This document shows positions 1-9,983 of a DNA stretch of 64,000 nt, one piece after another. The notes under the pieces are model-generated. The model was not told the DNA's origin, did not search any database, and saw only the letters and a program-made list of their open reading frames with translations. The stretch is taken from positions 23,983,405-24,047,404 of the forward strand of contig JACBWW010000002.1 of NCBI GenBank assembly GCA_020086605.1. Reading direction: 5' to 3'. Source of the stretch: Lanius collurio. Its lineage: Eukaryota; Chordata; Aves; Passeriformes; Laniidae. The position numbers and the translations under genes are program-made. Each line of letters opens with the position of its first letter. Position 1 is the first letter of the stretch.

Positions 1-1104
1 ATCTGAATTGCCATGTGGCTATACTGTGATATTTTACCTGTGTTGGATCAGCACAGCCAGTACTGCCTTTTTCCTAGCAAGGGATGAATCCTGAGAAACA
101 AGTTCAGACCTCAGGAGAGAAGCCTGACATATCAGAGAGCTAACTTAACTTATTAAGCAGAGATCACTAAATCTGGATGTTTCCAAGGCACTGAATTAAG
201 AGATAACACTGCCAATTGCAGAAGTGGATTGCACTTTGAGAAAAAAATTTAAAAGTGTTTTTTTCCTCTCTAGAGCTTGCTTTCTTATGTATCTGCACTT
301 GCCAGTACTCTAAGCAGTGGTGTGTGTTTGCTAGATGTAGTTCTCTTCAGCATGCTTAATTAGAGATGGCAGAATAACTATTTAAAGACTTCTGTATGAT
401 AAATTGTGAAAGTTACCATAGCGTTTCCATCCTGTGCTTAAAACTTAAAGGAACACATCAACCTTTTAGGGCACACTCATATCTTTGGGAAATTCTCTGT
501 ATTATAGGTATGTTTTGTAAATTTATTTTCCATTTGCCCTCTGCAGGTTCTATGCCTCTGATCATTACTCTTACTTTCTTTGCTGCTCCCCACATGGCAG
601 ACCATTTCATTTTCTTTCTTTTTTTCACTATTCCTTCTGCCCCTCTTTCCCAATTCACTGACTCCAGAGGCTCAGCTCTGGAGGCTGCTTTGCTTTCACA
701 ATTTCTTCTTGGCCCTTTCTGCCCTTCCATGCTACCTGTATTATATTACTGTACTCCATTTCACTTGGGTTTACAAGACTGTACAGGACTACTTACTGCC
801 TTTCCTGTTCTGCTCTCAGGGGACAGCAGGCACCGAGTCTGGCTTAACCCAGCAGAGTTATTTACTGGCTGCTGTAAAAGGGCAGAACAGGACATCATTC
901 TGGCAGTCTGGAGGCTCATAAAAATGTACTCTTTGAATTTGACATGGCTTTTAACCAGAGTAACCTCTGCTGAAAGAAAAAAAAAATCTTCAACATTACA
1001 GAAACAAAGGGGTTTATATATTTTTGAAAGTACTACTTAGCAGTACTACTTAGCAGTGTATTTCTCCCTTTTCCCCTCTCCTTTTTTTTCTTTTCCTTCT
1101 CCAG
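1..1104. other. Left flank or intron upstream of the kringle 3 exon; no gene recognised
   Basis: No exon with family similarity is visible here. If the plasminogen-like locus once had kringles 1 and 2, they would lie to the left of the window. The stretch is AT-rich with a pyrimidine tract running into the kringle 3 acceptor. Just before it, a 13-base unit (AGTACTACTTAGC) occurs twice in tandem at about 1028-1053. The open frame across 396-1040 has no recognisable domain and is probably chance. Confidence 0.5.
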
Positions 1105-2271
1105 CTACACGCCCACCAGTCTCTGGCCTAGACTCCCAGTGTCTCTCAGGGAAAGGAGAAGACTATCGAGGAAGGATATCCATCACCGAATCAGGAAATG
1201 CCTGTCAACATTGGAACACACAGTTTCCTCACAAACATGGTTGGATTCCTGACAAATACCCCTGCAAGTACGCTGAGTCTTATCATTGTAACAAATACCA
1301 AAGAATAGAGTTATTCCCTATGAATCCAAATGCAGAGGCAAGAGGAGCACAGGTTTTCCTCATTTATGTTGTTAAGTTGTAATATCGTTGTTTGTCAGTG
1401 CTAATTACTCCTGCCCAGGTCTTGCTCTTCATTTTTTTCTGCCTCCCTGTATATTCTCAGGTATTTTTCTCACCTGTCTCCTCCACATCCCACTGCAGAG
1501 CTATAAGTAGTTCACTGCTTTTATGTTAAAAATCCCTTGGCTGTGTTTTGGCACATTTTCAATGCATTACTCTTCTGAAGAGTGATACTCCAAGGACAAT
1601 ATACTCCAATACATCCTTGTGCTCCAAGGTCAGAGGAGCTAGGCTTGCAGAGCATCAGCAATGCGCAGGAATAGCTGGGACTGACCTGGCTTATAGCTCT
1701 GTAGCTTGATCCTGCAAGTTTTCCTAGGCATGTGAAACCCTGTCCACTATCACAGGGCAGAGAGCAGCGTGCACCAGTGCTCCTATCTACAAGCTTCCAG
1801 TCTGTCACATCCAGTCTTGCCTGGGTCTTACTGTAATCTCAGGGACATCAGTGCCTTCTGTTTTGAAGTCAGCTGTTACTGCTGCATCTTGGCCTCAACA
1901 ATAAGAGCAGAAAGTGTAAGAATTGGAAAAGTTCTTCCTGCATCTTCAGCATACAGACCGTGAAGCTGAGGATCATTGATTAGTCCCAAAGCAGTGATGC
2001 ATGGGTTAATCAATCTCCAAAAAGAATAAATACACCACTGAGCTGAATTCTGCATGCAGTAGTTGTTAACAGTCATGCACACAACTCTTCTGGATTTCTA
2101 TGAATGGTTTAAAGTCACTGTTCCTGTTTCCTGTTTTAAGGGGCTTGGAGGAAAACTACTGTAGAAACCCTGATGGAGAGAAGAAGCCTTGGTGCTACAC
2201 CACCAACAGCAGTGTTAGATGGGAATATTGCACAATTCCTCCCTGTAACAGGACAGATCAAAGGATTGCTG
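1105..2271 (+). pseudogene. Kringle 3-like exon pair of the plasminogen-like remnant
   Basis: The first exon (1105-1267) follows a pyrimidine tract ending CCAG. It encodes the kringle N-half with CLSGKGEDYRG, CQHWNTQFPHKH and ending FPDK-like YPCK. It stops at AA|GTACGC. The second exon (2141-2271) follows TTTTAAG and joins in frame to give [18 protein letters not shown], then VRWEYC, ending G|GTATGG. All six kringle cysteines are present. The PCK junction and VRWEYC match plasminogen kringle 3 rather than kringle 4. The anionic lysine-site pair reads D-G-E rather than D-x-D. This pair on its own shows no lesion. Confidence 0.8.
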
Positions 2272-3138
2272 GTATGGATAGTGGAGCATACTTGTGATAA
2301 GGACTTTAAAACAGTGAAAGATTTATTGTTTTGTATTTTAAATGTATTAACTCTCTTTTTCAGTCACTTTGTCACTGTTAATGTTTGTCTGCCTGGCATG
2401 TTGCAAAATCTGCCAAATATTAAACTTTCAATGGTTAAGGAAATACCATGATGCAAATCACTAGCTGACTCAACAGAAGAATTGTAAAATGAAAGATATT
2501 TATGCTTTTATATTCCCTTTTTCCTGAAGGTAGGCCAATTATAGCAAGTTCACTGAAAAATGAAAAGCAAGTTTAAAGAGATTAAAAAGTGCTAAATAAA
2601 ATGAACTCTCATTTTTGGAAATTAGCAACAAAAACAGGATAGGAGCTTCCACAGCAATAAAAATCACTGTTTCACACATTGAAACATTCATTCATTTAAG
2701 CACAAAAAAACCCAAGAAAGTCTTAGCACAACCAAAAGGATAATAGAGAGGTTGAAGTTTAACATAACGCCTGTTTGAGAACATTTATCATGGGCAAAAT
2801 AACCAATATCTAATCTTCGAGGATTTTTCAATTTTCTTGAAGTTGAACTTTCTTGACCTTTCTTATCTTTAATTCTAACATGTTCACATAAGCCAAAATG
2901 AAACTGACTGGTGAACCCTTCACTGAACAACATCTAATATAACAAGTTAAAACTGTGAGAATTTTCTCAGTATATTTGGAAATGCCCTTCTGCTGCAGGT
3001 GTGATGATTTCACTGGATACTGTCTGCATAAACGACTCATTCATTTTTGTCATCCTGTGTGTTAGAGGCTTTCTTGTGCCTGCTCAGTAAGAACATAAAA
3101 TTATGATGCCAAAGACCAGTTTCTGTTGTTCACCACAG

Positions 3139-4976
3139 ATGTGCCTGTACAAGTTCCCCTGCCAGAGGAGTGCTACCGAGGCAAAGGCCAGAGTTATCGT
3201 GGCACAACTTCCGTCACTGCATCGGGAAAGAAGTGCCAGGCCTGGAACTCCATGTTCCCACACTGGCACATAAAAACCCCAGAGAGATTCCCAGATGCGT
3301 ATGTTTATCTCACTTTTTCTCACTTTCTCTGGCAATAACTACTGCTGGTTATATTATCTTTGCACATCTATGCTTTAAAACACCGCTAGGGAATATGTCT
3401 GTAAAAGTAAACTTTTCTAAGATACAGAAAGGTTTTCTGTTAGTCTCATTTTTAAGAACTGTGTTTTCTTGTTATCTAAAGTCTGATTAAGATACAGCTG
3501 TGTCTCTTACTTTTAAATCTGATCTTCTGTAATCAACACCAGACTTGTATCCAGAGACTGGGCATCTGCTGAAATATGTGTTTTGTTTATGAATTTGAGA
3601 CATTTTGTTGTGGCCTTTCTAATGATTTAATCTGGGGAGGACACAGCATTTATGATGCAAAACACGCAGTCAGATATATCATGCTTAGAAATACCATTTA
3701 AGTGTTCTTTGCAGGTGGAAATGGGAACTCAGAATTGCATACGCTGAAATCCCCCCTTGACTTATCTTCTTCAGACTAACAAAACTGTACCAGCAATGAC
3801 TGGACCAATGATAAGATAATCAAAATCACTAATGTGCCAGTTTTTAGTAAGGGTAAGAAAGCAACAGGATTACAATTGTGAGGAAATACATCATGCTTGG
3901 TACATTATAACTATAACCAGGAAGGGTGATACTTTTCTTATTTTTTGCCCTTTTTATGATGTCACCCAAAATAATTTGAAAATTTCAGTCTATTTTGGCA
4001 TCACAAACTTCAACATCCTCAGAGGGGAGAATGTCTTTCAAAAACATTTTTAAAAATTAAAGTCAAGCTGTGAAAATGTGGAAATCATGCGTTCTGTCAT
4101 ATTCAGAGAAAAAGCATTTCAGTTCTTTTTTATTCTGAGACTGTACTGTGAATCAGGACAGAGAAACACTGCAACTGTGCAAATTATTGAAGAGAGAATT
4201 TCTACTCCCCCGTGCCCCAGCAAGCACAGACATGGGAGTGGTCTCACTGAAGTCAGTAGAAATTGGGGTTTGGGAATGTAAGAGGGAATCGATTGCATAA
4301 GCATTTATTTGCCATTCTTCTGAATATGAGAAAGAATCCTTTGACATTTAAAAAAAAATTTGGAAAAGCCTAAGTGCCCACCAATAGTATGAATCTTCCT
4401 GCATATTCATTTCTAATTCACACATTCTCACAGTTGTGTATGCTTATACATACATACTTAGAAATTAAAATAATTGCCATATGGGGCAATTATTTAGGTA
4501 CTCAGTGCCTTTAAATACTACAGCCAGAGTATAAGGCAGTAGTTGAATTACGTTTCCTTATGCATAAATATATTCAAGACTCCAATATGTATGTGAAATA
4601 TAACTCTTCACTAGCATCACAGTCACGAATGTGTTTGCTGGTAGTTGCACATCTGGCCATAAAAAAACCCAATAATAAATGTATTTATTTGTCCGTAGCA
4701 GACATACATAGTACATCTTTTTGTCGAGATAGTCCTATGCTTATTTTCAGTCTTACACAGCATGATTGTGGACTTTATTTGTGCAGGGATTTGAGGAACA
4801 ACTATTGCAGAAACCCAGATGGTGACAGCAGCCCATGGTGTTTCACCACTGACCCCAACACCATATGGGAGTACTGCAATCTCAAGAGGTGTGATGATCA
4901 TACACAAGAGCCTGCACCAATGACTCCCCTGCAATGATGGAACAAAACATTGGCCCGACTACACCAACCACATCTG
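3139..4976 (+). pseudogene. Kringle 4-like exon pair with premature stop
   Basis: The first exon (3139-3298) encodes [20 protein letters not shown] and [12 protein letters not shown], and ends GC|GTATGT. The second (4787-4976) begins in frame with [20 protein letters not shown] and runs through [10 protein letters not shown]. This matches plasminogen kringle 4. The D-G-D pair of the lysine-binding site is kept, but the arginine before WEYC is replaced by isoleucine. In the linker the frame hits TGA at 4935-4937. Reading one base off from the four-C run at about 4925-4929 gives an open Pro/Thr-rich linker that ends at 4976 in phase 1, the phase expected for a kringle boundary. A one-base deletion in a C run is therefore the simplest explanation; an assembly homopolymer error cannot be excluded. 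Confidence 0.75.
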
Positions 4977-5055
4977 GTAACAGCTGGCTATAAGTACCAC
5001 CTCTTGCAGAGCCTGTGGGTAAAGGAAATAGCAATCCATCAAAATTGCTCTTGAG

Positions 5056-5621
5056 TGTCATGGTTTAACCACAGCCAGAAAATAAGCCAGAACCATGCAG
5101 CTTCTCACTCATTCCCCCATCCCTTCTTTGGGGGGGAGGAGAACTGAAAAAAAAATAAGAGTCATGAGATAAGAATGCTTTAATAATTGAAACAAAATTA
5201 TGTATAGTAACTATAATAATAACAGCAATATTAATTATAATTAAAACATGAGAGAGGGATAAAACCCAAGGAACACAAGTGATGCACTACAAGTGAACAA
5301 TGCAATTGCTGACCAATTCCCAGCCTGTTCCTGAGCAGCAATTAGTGGCTCTGTCCAGTGTATGTAAAAAGCATGTTTTTCTACAGTTGGAATATCCCTG
5401 TGGCCATTCCAGGTCAGCTGTCCTGGCCTTGCTTCCACTCAGCTTCTTGTGCACCTCCTCACTGGCAGAGAATGGGAAACTGCAAAGTCCTTGAGTTAAA
5501 ACAAGCACTACTTAGCAACATCCAAAATGCCAGTGTGTTATCAACATTATTCTCATACTAAACCTACAACACGGCACCAGCTAATAAGAAAATTAACTCT
5601 ATCTAAGCCAAAACCGGGACA
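5056..5621 (-). mobile_element. Avian endogenous retrovirus solo LTR
   Basis: On the minus strand the element begins TGTCCCGGTTTTGGCT and AGATAGAGTTAATTTTC and ends GGTTAAACCATGACA. This is the start and end I recognise from a very common avian, especially passerine, LTR. Internal matching blocks include the GGTCAGCTGTCCTGGC stretch and the TTCTTGTGCACC stretch, read on the plus strand. No internal retroviral genes are attached, so it is a solo LTR. The flanking five bases (TTGAG and CTGAC) are only partly alike, so a clean target duplication is not shown. It lies just after the broken kringle 4 exon. Confidence 0.8.
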
Positions 5622-5895
5622 CTGACTAGGCCTGCAATATAACAGTTACATCCCTCCTGCAGCTTTCAGATCTTTACTGTTGAATTTTGCAGCAAGTGCT
5701 CTTTAGTTAGTACGTGTCCTGTAGCTTATGTCATTTTATGGTGCATTCTGAAGGACATCTCTTTCATTTAAGTGAACAAGAGGAAAACAGACAACATTTC
5801 TAGTATTTCTCTAGCCATGTGCTACTGAAATACATGAATTTTATTATTATAGGAATTTTGTTTGTGTTGTGCTTTATGTTTTCAGGAGGGTGACC

Positions 5896-6157
5896 TGTGG
5901 TAGATAGGGACAGGCGAATGGAAGACTTCGGGATGTGATGGAAAGCAGCATGGATCCTTCCCCCCTCATCCGCTGAGATAAGCAATCACCCTAAGCATGC
6001 AACCCCTCCTACCTCCAGTAGTTTTCCACTCCTTACTAACCCTAGCTAGTCCTACCATCCCCCTCTGACGTAGTGAGGCCCCCTTGACTATTCAACCCCA
6101 TGAGATAAGATAATAAACGCCATTTTGACCATCCACCACGTTGGTGTCTGTGTGTCA
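5896..6157 (+). mobile_element. LTR-like block
   Basis: The block begins TGTGGTAGATAGGGACAGG and ends GTGTCTGTGTGTCA. Near the 3' end is AATAAA (within GATAATAAACGCC) followed by a CACCACGTTGGTGTCTGTG tail, as in the R/U5 part of avian retroviral LTRs. Exact ends and family are inferred, and no target duplication is evident. Confidence 0.45.
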
Positions 6158-7339
6158 TGGCCCAAGTGGCCCGGGGGAGGCTGGGCTGCCATGCTGTTGT
6201 ATTGAAACCAGGTTGCCTTGCCTTCTCAGCAGAAGGCAACAGTGACCTTTGCTTGTATTGTTCACAGGCAGTTTTGTTTTGCAAGATGAGTTAAATGAGG
6301 TTTTGCTCTGTCCTGTTTTGTTACTTCCTTAACTAATAGTCTACATTGGTCAAAGTGGTGTGACATTTCTGAAAGTATATTGCAGCTTTGCATGGGTTAT
6401 TTATTTTGCAAAGGAAGGTGGAAGGGTTGGACAAAAGATCGATTCCTAAATTGAGTTGTACGCTCTTCTTATTCACATGCAGCACAAAAAAATGTTCTTG
6501 GAAGCAAAAATTGCTCTTTTGGTCTAGTGGGCTGCTGAAATAAGCTTCTCTCATCTACTGATACCAGTTTAGCAAAAACCTTGAAGTCTTTCCAGATATT
6601 TGCAATGTGTTACAGAAAATGTTTAGCCTGAAGTTCCTTCATACGAATATGTAATCATCCTGACTTTATGAAAGGAAGTGTCAAAAATAGTTAATTTTGT
6701 GGTGGATTTACTTTGGGAAGCATAGATAACTGTGAGGCAAGAATAATCTAACTTTGAGTGTAAGCAGGTCAATGCATATAATTTGGACCTTCAAGGCTCA
6801 GAAATAGTTTCAGAAGCTCAGTGATTCTGCACAAAGCCCAAGAACTGAGGTATACACAGCATTTTTTCCTTAAGTCACACAGTCAACCAGAATAGCAGGC
6901 AAATTGTGTAGGGTAATACTCACATTAGCCCAGTGTTGTGAATACCCCACTCACCTGAAGCAAAGCCTGTAATACACTGCCTGAATATAGAGACTGTGGG
7001 CAGTGTATTCATTGATAAAGCAAAAAATCATTGGACATAGGTATTGATATCCTGCTATGCTTGGATTTTAAGGAACAGCATTAAAACAATTTAATTATTT
7101 TTGTCCAGATCAAGTAGATCAGGGATGTGGAAAATTAGAAATTTCCATTTTTTGTGTGTAATTGACTTCACTGTGATCTGGGGATGTACTCACATCCATG
7201 ACTGGTGGATCTTCAGACCAAGAGCATGGCCTGGATGCTTAGAAACTATCTTTTTTTTCCCCCAATTATTTTACTCCAGTGATGCCTTTTTCTGGTCTTA
7301 AAATCAAGAATCAAACATTATTAGAAGGGGAAAAGGAGT

Positions 7340-7785
7340 TTTACCTTGGTATTTATTTTAAGGATCCTTAGGTGCACCACGCCCTGGTCAAATGCACACC
7401 GCAATGCCCATCCTCAAAAGATCTGGTTTAACATTATAGGTCTTACTAATTAGCATATCTATCAAAGATTCCCCAATGAGAGGCTCAAATGAGCCCCCCT
7501 TCCCCAGGTACCTTCCCCTGGATGGTTCTATCTTAGTTTACAAAATGTGTTCTGGAGAGAACCTTGGTGTGTGGGGCACACTGACCCCTAACTACAAGGC
7601 TTCTAAGATGTTTAGTCTCCTAGCTTAACAAATAAGTCTAAGAATGTAGGCAGAAAGCACTAAGAATACAAAAAGCCATAAAAAGGTATATAAAAGGAGT
7701 AGAAAAGAAAAGGCAAAAAATCTTCATGGCATCACCAGCAGGTCTAATAAAACACTTTCTCTCTCTGAAGTCCTTGTGTCAGACA
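7340..7785 (+). mobile_element. Possible solo LTR with TATA box and polyA signal
   Basis: GGTATATAAAAGGAG at about 7685-7699 resembles a TATA box, and AATAAA follows at about 7747 with a CT-rich tail. This spacing is typical of U3-R-U5. The left boundary is a guess and I do not recognise the family. It lies about 110 bases before the degenerate plasminogen-like terminal exon. Confidence 0.3.
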
Positions 7786-7896
7786 CATTTTGAGGCCTTT
7801 GGAGTTACAACAGTATTCCTGCCAGTATTTTGTTGTTTGCATGCCTAGTGTCTCCATTACCAGAGGAATCACTTTATACTCTCTTTTCCTCCCCAG

Positions 7897-8054
7897 GCTG
7901 AAGTTGGAGGACCTCTGGTCTGCCAAGAGAAGGATAGATTTGTCCAATATGGAGTCACTCTTGTGGACTGGACTTTACTCAGCCATCAAAGCCTGGTTTT
8001 GTCCAAATCCCTAGTTTTGTTTCTTGGATCAAGAATGCAATGGCTTCCCACTGA
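7897..8054 (+). pseudogene. Degenerate terminal exon of a plasminogen-like serine protease domain
   Basis: After a CCCCAG acceptor the frame reads AEVGGPLVCQEKDRF then YGVT, which aligns with the plasminogen segment GDSGGPLVC...EKD...GVT. The aspartate and the catalytic serine of GDSGG are gone. After GVT the similarity moves to another frame (CGLDFTQPSKPGFVQ, then FVSWIKNAMAS) and ends at TGA 8052-8054, where plasminogen also ends. One base has therefore been lost near 7955-7960. With the serine missing and the frame broken it cannot encode an active protease. Confidence 0.75.
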
Positions 8055-8661
8055 ATCTGGATGCAGGCTGACTTTTCTGGAAAGCAGTCCCTATGTCAGA
8101 AACAACATTCCAAGTATAGTTTTACAAATTATGTAATAATTCATAGGAATCTTAAATAAATACCACTACTGGCTGAGTGTAAGTAGCTATTGCAAAACAA
8201 TAGCCAAGCTGACCAATTGCTACTGTCTGCCAGTGTCCGTGTCGTGCCTGTGTGAGTCAACCGTGTTGCATGTGGCAGCAGCTGTAAGGCTCCTACTTCA
8301 CCCCTGTTACACCCCAACTACTTAAATCCAGGAGTTCAACTGAAGGTTCCTTTACTCTAGTTGGCTGTAGTGGTTTAGTTCAGATCATCTCTTACTACTA
8401 CACTGAGAACCACCAAAGAGAAATCCCAACCAGATATTCTCAAGATGTGGAAAATCACACAGTTTACTGGCAAAAATATAGAAAATTAAGGGACTTTGGC
8501 AAAAGGATTAAATACGACACCATATTCAACACAAAACCACTTATAGCATTACTGAACATTATTTAGTATTTGGCATTTACTTAGCCCATTTCACCTGGAA
8601 ACCTTTAAACCTATGTGATGTTAGGTTACCCACAAAGTTCCATGACAGGAGAATTAGGATA

Positions 8662-8699
8662 AGAAAGACAGAGAGAAAGAAAGAAAGAAGAGAGACAGA
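8662..8699. repeat. Purine-rich GAAA/GAGA microsatellite
   Basis: Imperfect runs of AGAAAG and GAGA units make a short purine-only tract on the plus strand. Confidence 0.7.
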
Positions 8700-8899
8700 A
8701 AAACACACATAGAACTACCATCTCCTAGGATTCCACTGTGGATGAGATAGAAACTCCAGGAAACTGGCAGGGTCAAGACCATATACTCACCTCATGCTCC
8801 ATCTTTTAAGTCCCTGGGCCTCCATGGGCCTTCCCCCTAAGGAGACACTTTCATTTGGTTGGCCAATCAGGGGCTGGGATAGCACTACCACCCCCTCCC

Positions 8900-8941
<42 letters not shown>

Positions 8942-8942
8942 A
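8900..8942. repeat. TTGA tetranucleotide microsatellite
   Basis: About ten perfect TTGA units in tandem, with no interruption. The length is likely polymorphic. Confidence 0.95.
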
Positions 8943-9246
8943 GCTCTGCCAGGGCTTGGGGGTCTTGGGGGAGGGTGCTGCCTCACCTAGCAGCACACAA
9001 GCATTCCAAATACCCCAAAAAATGGCTCAAGACACTAAACTTATCCAGGCTCTGACAACCACTCCATGTCTCAAGACATCAACTGGGACCACCACACTGG
9101 GACCTCTCCTCTTTTGGTCTAATCAGGGTACCTTTCCTCTCCTGGTCCAATCTAGCAGATGGAGTGGAAAGGAAAGAAGAGGAAAGCATAATTGCTACAC
9201 CAATAAAACCTAGCTAATATCTTTTTTTTATTCCCCCCACCACCCT

Positions 9247-9385
9247 GTGAGTCCAAAATCTGCAGGACAATCAGGCTCTGAAGGGCAGGAATTCATGCAG
9301 CAGTCTTTCAGTGTTGGGGAGGATGAAATAGGGAAACTTTCTAAATATGACTGCTTGGCAAAAGATTCCAAAAATATGAAACCTG
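9247..9385 (+). other. Isolated exon-like open frame
   Basis: A pyrimidine-rich stretch (TTTTTTTATTCCCCCCACCACC) is followed by an open frame beginning near SPKSAGQSGSEGQEF and passing a donor-like ACCT|GTAAGT at 9385/9386. It has no recognised domain and no neighbouring partner exon that I can identify. It may be a relic exon of an unknown gene or chance. Confidence 0.2.
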
Positions 9386-9621
9386 TAAGTGAAATAGAAA
9401 TGAAAGCTAGCTTTGAGATATTACATACCAAGCTGTTAGTTACTGTACAACCAAAAAACAATGGGCTAGCCAGCTGAAGGAGAATTCCTCTTGATTGAAC
9501 AATGTCCTTAGCAAAGAAAAGGATGCTTCAGCAAACAGCAAAGTCCAGGGGTCAGAGAAACCCTGCCAGCGTGGCAGGGAAGACAAAAGGAGTTTTAGAA
9601 AGTAGTTTTTAGGAGTTGAAA

Positions 9622-9983
9622 TGTAACACAGTATGGTAATGTAGTAGTTTTGATAGGCTGTATGTAAATTCTATAAGGATTTCTGTCTTCTACTGATTGG
9701 ATGTTGCACTATTACCATATTCAGTATAAGAAGAGATATAATATCATGCAACCATACCTTAACTCTCACTCTCTCTTGCTCTATAGATCTAGCTCTCTCT
9801 ACCTCTCTATCTCCTGCTCTCTCTCTCGCTCTCTCTGGGGCTTGCTCTAAGCTGTGGCTGGCAGCTAAAGCAGAGCTCCTGCACCCACCACCCTTGCAAA
9901 TAAACTGCACGTTTCAGGAGCTGCCTTGAACTGCAGAGATCACCCCGAACTGCCTTGCTCCCAGCACCTTTTTATTTTCTACA
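9622..9983 (+). mobile_element. Possible LTR (TATA-like, polyA signal, TG...CA ends)
   Basis: The block can be read as beginning TGTAACACAGTATGG and ending TTTATTTTCTACA. It contains TATAAGAAGAGATATAAT near 9724-9742 and GCAAATAAACTGCACG at about 9896-9911, consistent with U3 and R. A long CT-rich tract (CTCTCTCTCGC and similar) lies between. No family was recognised and no target duplication is clear. Confidence 0.35.

Larger units (their letters stand above)
4977..7896. other. Region where kringle 5 and most protease exons would be expected; LTR-filled
   Basis: No intact kringle 5 or trypsin-domain exon is visible. The stretch holds a solo LTR (5056-5621), a second LTR-like block (about 5896-6157) and a third promoter-plus-polyA-like block (about 7340-7785). 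A weak resemblance to the start of a plasminogen protease domain occurs around 7160-7240 (GCTHIHDWW followed by arginines) but it is too degraded to call. Confidence 0.5.
1105..8054 (+). pseudogene. Plasminogen-like gene remnant (kringles 3 and 4 plus a broken protease terminal exon)
   Basis: Five exon-like blocks resemble plasminogen: kringle 3 (1105-1267 and 2141-2271), kringle 4 (3139-3298 and 4787-4976) and the terminal protease exon (7897-8054). Plasminogen is the secreted zymogen of the fibrin-dissolving protease plasmin. The kringle exons keep GT-AG junctions and compatible phases. However, kringle 4 runs into an in-frame TGA at 4935-4937 after a one-base loss in a C run. Kringle 5 and most protease exons are not seen between 4977 and 7896, where LTR sequence has inserted. 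The terminal exon has lost GDSGG and carries another frameshift. I infer a pseudogene or a truncated kringle-only gene of the PLGLB/LPAL2 kind. It is not the functional PLG gene. Exons further left may lie outside the window. Confidence 0.75.

Noticed and set aside
396..1040. 214-codon plus-strand open frame at the left edge
   Set aside because: No domain, low-complexity hydrophobic composition, no good splice context; probably intronic chance.
6040..6284. Possible retroviral coding remnant after the LTR-like block
   Set aside because: No gag, pol or env similarity was seen downstream of 6157; the open frame is short.
8662..8942. Regularly spaced short repeats considered as a CRISPR-like array
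   Set aside because: They are simple microsatellites with no spacers, in a vertebrate genome.
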